19,712 nt of DNA from Acanthaster planci (taxonomy: Eukaryota; Echinodermata; Asteroidea; Valvatida; Acanthasteridae). A program made the position numbers and the translations under genes. The notes below the pieces were generated by a model. The model made no database searches. It was not told where the DNA came from and was given only the letters and a program-made list of their open reading frames with translations. Positions 9,558-16,944 of this stretch are shown here, in pieces (positions within the stretch are counted from its first letter, which is position 1; the number at the start of each line of letters is the position of its first letter). Location: assembly GCF_001949145.1 (NCBI RefSeq), contig NW_019091574.1, positions 273,306-293,017 of the forward strand, in the 5' to 3' direction.

Positions 9558-9861
9558 ATACCGGTTTCCGGTAAATTACGACGCGCACGACTTACATGTG
9601 ACAAATGGCAAATATGCAGGATCCACTTACATGGGTCTTGGTAGGGCTAAACCGCCTAAAGGCTCTGGTCATGCGAGTACTTACACCGTAAATTGGATTT
9701 CGCTGTCGGACACAGTCACGTTGGCTTGGTGGGATTTTATACCAAAGAAATCAAGCTTGACAGGCGTGGGAATAACAAAGGTAAACGAGTCGATTCGAGC
9801 TTACGTTTTACGCGTTACTTGGAGCTCAGGCTCAAACAAAGAACTGCGCTTTAACCCATGA
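9558..9861 (+). CDS. Element ORF, about 100 residues, unidentified
   Basis: One frame is open from about 9558 to 9861. It reads FPVNYDAHDLHVTNGKYAGS, then TYTVNWISLSDTVTLAWWDF and SIRAYVLRVTWSSGSNKELR. The many aromatics and the alternating hydrophobic pattern predict beta strands. No ATG lies near the beginning (first ATG at 9630), and stops cut the frame upstream, so the 5' end may be lost through indels and the gene could be a fragment. It is the last plus-strand gene before the minus-strand block and converges with the gene ending at 9952. I do not know the family. A jelly-roll or lectin-like fold is a guess. Confidence 0.4.
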
Positions 9862-9951
9862 TACCGGATAAGACGCTCAAAGGTAGTTTATTACCATAGT
9901 AGAGTCTTTAATAAACTCGGAGCCTGACCTGGAACAATCGATTAACCAATC

Positions 9952-10666
9952 TCAAGATTTGTTACAATATGCAAAAACGCCTTTAAATTTTGTAGTCTCG
10001 CCTGATTTATATTTGGCGCCTTCGGCTTCTTGGGGTAGTTCTATTAATTCTATGCCTTTGGGGTGCAATTGCGCGAGTTTTCGACCAATTTCTTCTTTTC
10101 TGCTTTTGTTTTATCGGTTACGTAGTCTTGGAAACCTAAGGCACGTCTTATGAAATCTACGTTTGTTTTATTCCTGATTGTCTCTAGACTAAGAAATCGA
10201 CTATTGTCTTTTTCATACGTAAGGAGAACTTTTTACCTTCACACTTGACGTACAGACGATCTTTAAAGTAGATTAAATATTTTTGGATCTCTATTTAACG
10301 GCTCGTAACCAGTTTCTTTTTCAATAGCGTCATAGAAATCATCCACTTAATCTTCAACAAACAACCGTTTAAGTTCCATTAGCCTGACTTGTCTTGCAAG
10401 GTCTGTTTCGCGTAGGGGGTCTACATCTTTAACTAATTTATCGTATCGATTTTCAATATCTAAAGTTTCAAAAGTCTCTCGTTCCTCATCTGGAGCAACA
10501 GTAAAAGGTACATCTGGAGCAACGGTAAAGATAACCCCTCTTCTTCAAAACGGCGTTTCCGTTTGCGTTGTATTAAATAAGGCCAGGTCTTGCGAATCGT
10601 CTTGATTTGCTTTTCCTGTCTAACAGTTTGAATTTCTACTGTGTCAAATCCGCCTTCTGCCATCAT
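9952..10666 (-). pseudogene. Element gene, about 235 residues, frameshifted
   Basis: ATG 10664-10666 (a second ATG follows at 10661) gives MMAEGGFDTVEIQTVRQEKQ with a basic KRKRRFEEEG segment. A frameshift near 10535 leads into an acidic stretch with a direct repeat (FTVAPDVPFTVAPDEE), then RYDKLVKDVDPLRETDLARQ and TAA 10347-10349. Further shifts join KDRLYVKCEGKKF, LETIRNKTNVDFIRRALGFQ and a C-terminal HPKGIELIELPQEAEGAKYK ending at TGA 9952-9954. At least four indels and one stop are present. The family is unrecognised. The basic-then-acidic layout would suit a DNA- or virion-associated protein. The start is supported by an upstream TTTTAAA box. Confidence 0.5.
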
Positions 10667-10684
10667 AATACTTTTACTTTAAAA
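10661..10684 (-). promoter_or_regulatory. TTTTAAA motif before ATG 10666
   Basis: On the minus strand TTTTAAA (10684-10678) is followed by GTAAAAGTATT and the tandem ATGATG. The spacing to the start is shorter than at the other sites, but the composition is the same. Confidence 0.4.
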
Positions 10685-10695
10685 TAAACCGGTTA

Positions 10696-10959
10696 TTATT
10701 TTGACTTTAAGTGGTGGGTAAACTCGCCGGCAAGATGCCCTGCGATACGAGCCAGCCCTGCGTGGCTATATAATGCACCGCTTGACACTGCCGTGAATTT
10801 AATCGCGTCTTCGACCGATAATTTATTTAAATCTGGCGGTTTAATTTTAAATAGCTTATTGCTCAGCATGGCATAACCCATGGAGATTAGGCTGACTATG
10901 GCGCCGTGGTAAACCGTATTGGCGATGCCATTTACGTCTATAGCTTTAGCGTTACTCAT
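10696..10959 (-). CDS. Intact 87-residue membrane-like element protein
   Basis: This is the only gene of the element intact from ATG (10957-10959) to stop. Residues about 18-36 (YHGAIVSLISMGYAMLSNKL) form a hydrophobic segment that could cross or lie on a membrane. A second small-residue-rich stretch (SGALYSHAGLARIAGHLAG) covers about 58-78. Between them lies a short charged helix (LNKLSVEDAIKF). It has the strongest copy of the shared promoter motif, a 30-bp gap to the next gene of the minus block (start 10666), and lies just downstream of another membrane-type gene. Roles such as an inner-virion or envelope-linked small protein are possible. No function can be named. Confidence 0.6.
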   Translation of the reverse strand: MSNAKAIDVNGIANTVYHGAIVSLISMGYAMLSNKLFKIKPPDLNKLSVEDAIKFTAVSSGALYSHAGLARIAGHLAGEFTHHLKSK

Positions 10960-11003
10960 TCTTAATATATAGGTTTTTTAAACTTAATTTTAAAAATTTA
11001 TTC
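10957..11003 (-). promoter_or_regulatory. AATAAATTTTTAAAAT/TATATATTAAG promoter motif
   Basis: The minus strand reads AATAAATTTTTAAAAT (about 11003-10988), a second TTTAAAAAA (10982-10974), then TATATATTAAGAATG into the start at 10959. The same 16-mer AATAAATTTTTAAAAT occurs before the SAP-like ORF at 16132, also followed by a TATATATAAATAG stretch. Two long matches about 5.2 kb apart, each just upstream of a gene, support a common promoter. Confidence 0.55.
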
Positions 11004-11024
11004 CATGTCTAAAATTTCTTAGTC

Positions 11025-11394
11025 TTAAATTTCGGGTGCTGGTACAGTCGTTTGAACTTTTGATGTTGCTTGAGTCATTTGAGCTTTTGCAGGCGTTGAC
11101 TTGTTTTTTTTAAATGAAAAATAATGCAAGTGTCCCAACTGCCAAGCCGCCTAAAATTGAATCTCTATTTTCCGAAACGGTTTTATAAATTTTATTTTCC
11201 GAGTTTATTTCGGCTTCGGACTCGCCTAATATCATCTTGGCCAGTTGCTGTTTCATCTTTTTATTGTGTTCGGCTAGGCGTTTCCCCTGTTCTACTCGCT
11301 TTAGATTTTTAACTTTGGTTACCGTCTGTACCTGGCTTTTTACCGGACTCAGGGCAGGAGTCGGTGCTGTCGTTTGCTGTAGTTCTGTTGACAT
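11025..11394 (-). pseudogene. Small single-pass membrane-type protein, one frameshift
   Basis: ATG 11392-11394 opens a Thr/Pro/Gln-rich start (MSTELQQTTAPTPALSPVKS), then a basic helix (GKRLAEHNKKMKQQLAKM, about residues 37-54), an acidic linker, and a hydrophobic segment SILGGLAVGTLALFF (about 79-93). The first frame stops at 11110. A single-base shift within a run of Ts (minus strand, near 11118) would continue into a basic tail (KKNKSTPAKAQMTQATSKVQ) ending at TAA 11025-11027, about 122 residues in all. A C-terminal transmembrane anchor with a Lys-rich end is the visible design. The lesion is in a homopolymer, so a sequencing error is possible and the gene may be intact. Function is unknown. 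Confidence 0.55.
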
Positions 11395-11416
11395 CTTATT
11401 TTATAATACACTGATT

Positions 11417-11775
11417 TTATTGGTGGTTAAATGTTTTTGTCGTAATTAAAGTGGCTACCAAGGGTGAAAGATAAATTCCATGTTTGTAACAGGCTCGCTC
11501 AAGAAGTGACTCGTCGTTTGACTTATAATTGAGTCGTTTAAATCTTTGGTTAGGTCTTATTCCGATTTCAAATCTACGTTGAAGCCTAAAAATTCTATGG
11601 GTGCAGCAATGCCTAAAAGACGCGTGTATAAACTTAGAATCGCATTTCCCAAAGTAATGACGATTTCTTTCCCGAAGCGTACTTCGTATAAATTAAAAAG
11701 CTTTTCCTGGTCTTGAGGAGTTAGAGCTTCGATGTCCTTTACAAATTTACGAAAGGTCGCCTCTGACTTGGCCAA
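11417..11775 (-). pseudogene. Element gene, frameshifted, start lost
   Basis: The frame reads AKSEATFRKFVKDIEALTPQ, then DQEKLFNLYEVRFGKEIVIT and a hydrophobic run (LGNAILSLYTRLLGIAAPI), stopping at 11557. A frameshift near 11560 continues with ERACYKHGIYLSPLVATLI to TAA 11417-11419, about 118 residues. There is no ATG. The frame begins at TTG 11775 with a stop just upstream, and the broken integrase begins immediately beyond on the other strand. The original start may be mutated or removed by the junction. The product seems a small protein with one or two amphipathic or membrane helices. I cannot assign a family. Confidence 0.45.
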
Positions 11776-12369
11776 AGTTTATCATAGACGCTGGATTGGA
11801 ATTTAACGGCAAATTTAAAAAGTTGATGACAAAACACGGGGTAGCAATTCAAGTGGGTGAACCCGGCGTACAGCAATCGCAAGGAATAGTAAAACGGTTT
11901 AATAATCCCACTTTAGCCGAGCGTTTATTTGGCAATCAATACGCGCAAGAAATGTTAAACGTTGGTGTTAGAAACGTGGAATGGGTGAAACGCCTGCCTC
12001 AAGTAATAAAATCACTTAACAAGGAAAAAACTCAGTTAATTGACAAAGAACCCGCAGAAGCCGTCAAGTTGAATCGAGTGAAACAAACGCCTGCAGCACC
12101 TCTTAGGGAAACCCAAAAAGAACTTCCCCCAGACGTGTTAGTTAGATATTTATCTTATCCAGGCAAGCAAGAAGGCGGTACCGTCAAAAGGCTACCGATC
12201 CAGTCTGGTCTGTAAACGTTTATCAAATTGAGAAACGCAAGAGTCAATTTAAACGGGTCAATGGCAAGCGCGTGAAAACGGGTCCTACTTATTAGACGGT
12301 CCAAAGCGAAGTTTCGTGAGAGAGGAACTTCAAGTGATACCCGAAGACACCGAATTACTGCCGGCTTGA
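11776..12369 (+). pseudogene. rve-type integrase, C-terminal half only
   Basis: Retroviral-type (DDE, RNase H fold) integrase, the enzyme that inserts Polinton-like elements into the chromosome. The remnant begins within the catalytic core at IDAGLEFNGKF, with Asp at 11787-11789. It continues through NPTLAERLFGNQYAQEMLNV, RNVEWVKRLPQVIKSLNK and the C-terminal PPDVLVRYLSYPGKQEGG. Frameshifts near 12190 and 12275 separate it from DPVWSVNVYQIEKR and GPKRSFVREELQVIPEDTEL, ending at TGA 12367-12369. The residue 35 positions after the Asp, where the catalytic Glu belongs (QGIV-x-RFN), is Lys (11892-11894). The zinc-binding domain and first Asp are missing; upstream sequence is an opposite-strand gene. 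It overlaps the polymerase 3' end by 40 bp, tail to tail. Confidence 0.85.
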
Positions 12370-15300
12370 AAGGCTTGATAATGTCCATAAGCTAAAGTGC
12401 CAATTTCGTCTGGTAATACATAACGCTTTGTGTCCAAGGGCCGAAAGACTTTTATTTTTTGCGACACCGTGAATAGCAGATGCTAATCAGACCTGAAAAG
12501 CTGCTGTTTATTAAAATGCTGCATTTTTTCAAATACGGTGTTCGTACGACAACCGTTTTTGCGTTACGATTTTTGTAACTCTTTAAGCCTTTTTCAAATT
12601 TTGGTGCTCGGTTAAAATCGAATACATTTTTGGCCTAATGCAGATTGCTTCTGATATCAGTTCACCTCCAAATTCGTCTTTCATCTTGCCGGTGATCCGT
12701 TGGATAATTGCTTAAGTCAAACAACTTGCGCTTTTTGCGCACGTACTTTTGAACGAGCAGGCTGTCCGTGTCAGTGTATAATAAACAGACGTTTGAACCG
12801 AAAGCCGCTTTTAACGTATTGTAATAAAATCGTACATTAAAGTCTTGGACAAGTCTAGCACGCTTACACCGCAATAGATTGGCTTATTTAACTTTGTTTT
12901 TATGCGAAACACTTCGACAAATGAAAGATCACATTCCTTAAACGGCGTAGTCGCTTTATAATTTGGTTTAAGAGTTAGCTTCTTGTATTTGTCAGCGTCG
13001 TGAAGGTCTCTCAGTAAATGCCCGTCCATGCGGTAACGCACATTTTCCATCGTCTTGCCTTAGACCGAGTTATTCATGAATTTGAAAAAGTCCTTTTCAA
13101 AATCAGACTTGGCTAATTTACGCATCTCGGTATTTCTATCGATATAACTTTTCATCCAAGGCGCCTGTTTAACGACATTGCTCGGTGAACTTGTTTTAAT
13201 TCTAGACCGAGTTCCAGATATTTTTGTGACGTGCGATAGTGCTCTACGTATTTGTGTTTGGTGCTCAAAGTGGATACGAGCTTGCCTATCGAAGTAACTC
13301 GCTCACCGTTGGCTATCAAGTCTTTTTGATACACTGAGAACCAGTCGTTGGGGATCGAGATGTTTTCAGGTGCCAGTGGGAAATCGTTGTGTTTGTCGTG
13401 TAAGTGTTTTGGATAGTCCAAAGTCACTTCTAGCATGTAGCCTTTAGACGCTTTGGGGGAAATTTTCGAAATGTACTCTGGGGTAAATTTTGTTACGTCT
13501 TGAATCCATCGAAAAAGTTTAAAGGGTAACGACTCATCAGAGCCCAGCTGTTTAAATTATTCGCGTCCAAATACATTATATGTGACGTTGGCTTATTTGG
13601 ATCGTAGTCTTTTAATTCGGGATTATTGCTTTGGCATAGCGCTTAGCCTCTACGCTCGAAATGCCGCCTCTTTTGGCCCTTTCGAAAAACAGGTGCTTTT
13701 CAAAGTTGGTCAAAAGCTCCAATTCGATGCCAGAGTGCTTTAAAAATGCATCCCACGATTATCCAGTCGAATTATAATAATTGGCCGGGTCCAAACCGTA
13801 ATGGTTTTTGCAAACTTGGCGAACGTTTTCAAATACGCCTGCTAGTAACAATACGTCTGTCTCGACGTTTAAATCGTGATAATCCCGATATTTTGACAAC
13901 CGAAAGCTTGCCACACATTTTGAGCCCTTGTGTAGTCTCATTCTGCAACGGACTGCTGCCTCAACGAGCTATAAAAAGCAGCTCGAGGAGGCAGGCTTGT
14001 CTGTTCAAATCTATCAAACGAGTCGATATACTCGTATGGGTAAATTTCCTTTCCTAAAAGTAAACCCCTGTTTTCTGGAAACCCGTCAAAGAGCAGGCGG
14101 ATATCTTTGAGCAAACAATTTTTAATCCAATCGATTGAGTGAGGCTGCCATGAAATGAAACGAGTCTAGGAACCTGAGTTGATCAAAGCTAAACGAGGTA
14201 TAATTTTCGGTGTTTTTGGCGATGACTTTAATTTTACTGTCGTCAAACGCTTGAGCACCCTGCATAATTAAATGCGCGTCGTATTTTTCCAAGTTGTGCA
14301 GCACTACGGAAACACATGTTTGACCAGGCACTACTCGTAACTTGACATTACAATTGCAAAATTTATTGATGGGCTTTTCACAAGTCATACAAATGTAGTC
14401 TCTGAAACCTCGTTCGTTTACTGAACTAAAAGCGGCTTTTTCGCTCTTTGGTTTCGGCTCATCCGGGACTTGACACCGGCATTGTGATTCTTTGGTTGAA
14501 ACGATGCGTCTTTCGCAGATCCAGTAGCGTTACAGTTTTCGTAGATCTTTTGCAACTCGTGCGACCAGACTAGATCTCGGCGACCTCTCTAGACAACGAT
14601 TCTACAAATGTAAAGGCCGCGTCGGGGCCTCTGTAGGTCTCGCGACTGGTACAAATGCCGTCACATCTGACAACTGCATATGAATACCCGAATGGTTTAT
14701 GAACTTGTGTTTTAACCGTGTTTAATTCTTTTGGTGGCAAACGCTCCAAAACAAATTCGAAATCTGCGTAGATTACGAAGGGGGGCATCCTGCTTGTTTT
14801 TATAGTTTTCAAGTTTGAGAATATTTTGCCTTTGGCTGGTAGTTCCACTTTACACGCTGCTGTGTTAATCCCTTTACAGTCTATATGGTGCCTGTCTAGT
14901 CTTTCTTGCGTTTGAAAGTGAGACAGCCATTTGAAACACCAGTGTAATTTCGCTGTGTGTTCAGTAGCGTCGCACATTAATTGAGAAAAGCTCTTGATCC
15001 AGCAATAATGACTCGTTTCGCCTTTAGTAAAATACAGTAAATTAATTGGCTCGTCAGCGCGTTTAGTTTTGTAAAGCACGTAAGTGCCTTCTTTCTCTGT
15101 ATAACCAATATGTTAATTGCCAAGTTATTCTGCGATTCGATGCGTGGAATTTGTTACACGGTTGTTGGAAAGTATACATTTGCGAAATTTAAGTCGTCAG
15201 CTGTCGTGTAAGTCGAGGTGCGCTCCTCGTGTATTTTATAATCTGGATTGATTTCCAACTGATGCTTTACGTAATCTGAATATAACTTCAAAGCAGCTCT

Positions 15301-15790
15301 CAACGCCCAGCGAATACATTCTTAATCTTCTTTGTTTTGAACGTTGATCATTGCAGTTTTTACTGCCAAATATTTTGGCCACGGAATGTAAGTAGCCCTG
15401 ACTGGATTATATTTAACCACGTTTATGTAAAACGCGACTACTTTAGCAAACATCCAGCCAGATCCTCTCTGTTCATGAGCTTCCGCGTCCTCTAGACGTT
15501 TTGCAATTTGCTGGTTTAACGATTCTTTAATTGTTTGTTTAGAAAAAAGACCGCGTTGTTTTTACTAGTAAATGTAAAACGCCGAGTTTAGTCTCGATTC
15601 CGGGCTTTTCCATTTTGAATTGAACATTTATTCCCGTTTGTAACTTGTATGAACCGATTTCTTTAAACTCGGCTAGTGCTTTGTCTTCGATGTACTTTTT
15701 GTAAAAATCAAAAAAGTGAATCAAGTCGTCGGCAAAGAAATTACGTATCAGTTCCCAATCTCTATAGTTGCCTCTAAATTGCCTAATTCT
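12330..15790 (-). pseudogene. Family-B DNA polymerase (Polinton/adintovirus type), broken
   Basis: DNA-replicating enzyme of the element, DNA_pol_B_2 type, presumably protein-primed. From the N-terminus: a pre-domain (NYRDWELIRNFFADDL near 15745; YIPWPKYLAVKTAMINVQNK near 15340), then LLYFTKGETSHYCWIKSFSQ and a C2HC-like finger with one Cys replaced by Trp (WCFKWLSHF). The exonuclease motifs follow: YADFE (14756-14770), HNLEKYDAH (14272-14298) and DYHDLNVETDVLL (about 13850-13884). Polymerase motif A is YLDANNL (13553-13573). Motif B has TAA at 13060-13062 in place of its Tyr, before GKTMENVRYR. Motif C YTDTDS (12761-12778) is intact. The C-terminus (IGTLAYGHYQ) stops at 12330-12332. Other stops lie at 15322-15324 and 15154-15156, and frameshifts occur near 15545, 15085, 14440, 14130, 13945, 13500, 13145, 12830 and 12690. 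The original was about 1,100 residues. Inactive. Confidence 0.9.
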
Positions 15791-16132
15791 TCAAATGTCT
15801 ACTTCTTCAATTGCCTGCGGCTTAATGTATGCTTTAATCGCGGTGACCAAGTCTGTTCGCAATATTTTTCCTTTTGTCCCCGAGGCCGTATATTCTATGT
15901 TGTTGTCTTGCGCTATTTTTAAAAGCTGACGATATGATTGTCTCGTGAGATTTCTAAATTGCCATTGACTCTCTTGAATCGCTTTCATGAGCTCGGGCTT
16001 TGAATGACTTTTTTTAGCGGGTGGCGGTAATGTAATGTTATATCGTTTGACAAAGTCAGCTAGAAACGATTTTTTCACTCGCCTAAAGACCGCTAAGACA
16101 GGGCAGCGTTGCGGGTTGGTTTCTCTATTCAT
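15791..16132 (-). CDS. SAP-like DNA-binding ORF in frame with polymerase
   Basis: ATG 16130-16132 opens 113 codons ending at TGA 15791-15793. Two helix-extended-helix segments are visible. The first is FLADFVKRYNITLPPPAKKS, running on to KPELMKAI (about residues 24-52). The second is YRQLLKIAQDNNIEYT, running on to RTDLVTAIKAY (about 66-104). Both have the spacing and basic residues of SAP/LEM-like DNA-binding modules. Immediately after the TGA the same frame continues open into the polymerase pre-domain (RIRQFRGNYRDWE). The two may therefore have been one protein split by a stop, or two adjacent genes in the same phase. The start is supported by an AATAAATTTTTAAAAT/TATATATAAATAG motif. A role in replication-protein DNA contact is inferred. 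Confidence 0.55.
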   Translation of the reverse strand: MNRETNPQRCPVLAVFRRVKKSFLADFVKRYNITLPPPAKKSHSKPELMKAIQESQWQFRNLTRQSYRQLLKIAQDNNIEYTASGTKGKILRTDLVTAIKAYIKPQAIEEVDI

Positions 16133-16166
16133 ATCTCTATTTATATATACATTTTAAAAATTTATT
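16130..16166 (-). promoter_or_regulatory. AATAAATTTTTAAAAT/TATATATAAATAG promoter motif
   Basis: The minus strand reads AATAAATTTTTAAAAT (about 16166-16151), GTATATATAAATAGAG, then ATATG into the start at 16132. It is the same 16-mer as before the gene at 10959. It is the last element-like sequence on the right; beyond it composition becomes GC-richer and repeat-like, so the element's end is near. Confidence 0.55.
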
Positions 16167-16199
16167 TCATTTTTTCTCGGAGCGTTCGGTGTAGAGCTA

Positions 16200-16380
16200 C
16201 TTTTTCCGAAAGTGGAAAGTCGGGGGGGCGGGATTCCGCTTTTGTGTTTGGGAATCACGAGGAAGTCATGAGTTAGCGGAACAGTTCCTTTTTTAGGTTT
16301 TGAAGGTCAAAGGTCTCGTGAAAAGGGGCAAGTCCCTTTTAGGTCACGAGTTTTGGAAAGTCCCTTTTGTCCCGTAAGTT
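16200..16380. repeat. Degenerate repeat related to window start
   Basis: The words AAGTCCCTTTTAGGTCACGA, GGTCACGAGTTTTGGAAAGT and AAGTCCCTTTTGTCC lie in tandem at about 16330-16372, with GGGAATCACGAGGAAGTCAT and GAAGGTCAAAGGTCTCGTGA before them. The same words, in the same orientation, occur at 39-75 and 111-238 (AGGTCACGAGTTC, GGGAAGTCCCTTTT, GGTCAAAAGGTC). It is a dispersed or tandem repeat family present on both sides of the transposon cluster. Confidence 0.55.
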
Positions 16381-16944
16381 GTGTCTAAATTTTGTGTGCG
16401 GCCGCAAGCATTTGGGGGAATTCCTTAGATTGGGGAAGGCCCCTGCTGGTTCCTCCTGGCCTGAGAATGGGAAGGAATGTCTTGTCTGGAAAATACCGTT
16501 CCCTACTACTACAGAATGGTTAATTGGTATCAGCAGCGTGAATATAGAGCTTATGCACGACAGTCATTTCCCCTGTCAGTGCGTTTGTTAGGGGGACTTT
16601 AAAGAAAAGGTCTACTCATGGGTATCCCTGCGGAAGAAATGCTGCCGGCATATCCTCTGTACATGTACAAACATAGGTAAAAAGGCGCAACGACTTAGCA
16701 GTGATAATTGCCAGCAACCAAGGACAGATAAAGCTGTTTGTGAAAATGGTTGCTCCTTGGGAAATGCCCTAGCTACGGAAATGACATGTGATGCTGTGCG
16801 ACGAGCAAAGGCGTGACTGCTTGTCAAGCGGCGTGGATGACAGTAGTTCTGGTTGGTGCAGTGACTGACGCCCAGAACCATTTTTAACAGTTGAGTGAAA
16901 AAAAATTACAAATTAAGCACTTCTTCATAGCTACTTGTCTTGAG
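16381..16944. other. Non-coding flank, 3' of host gene
   Basis: No supported coding sequence. The minus-strand open frame 16612-16881 lacks motifs and a plausible start context. No AATAAA poly(A) signal for the adjacent host gene was found on the minus strand between 16600 and 16944, so its 3' UTR end is unknown. TGTACATGTACA near 16658 is a short palindrome of a common type. Confidence 0.4.

Larger units (their letters stand above)
5561..16166. mobile_element. Eroded Polinton/Maverick-like virus-like element
   Basis: The combination of a retroviral-type integrase (11776-12369) and a family-B DNA polymerase of the Polinton/adintovirus kind (12330-15790) defines the class. About ten small genes accompany them, packed head to tail with ATGA overlaps or with stop codons inside the next gene's upstream motif. 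That is virus-like compactness in an otherwise sparse window. Genes on 5561-9861 run plus, those on 9952-11775 minus, the integrase plus, and the polymerase and SAP-like ORF minus. No packaging ATPase, adenain-type protease or recognisable major capsid gene was found. They may be among the eroded plus-strand genes or deleted. Both ends are approximate because no terminal inverted repeat or target duplication could be seen. Confidence 0.75.

Noticed and set aside
13746-14110. Two plus-strand open frames of 60-103 codons
   Set aside because: They are antisense shadows of the polymerase exonuclease region.
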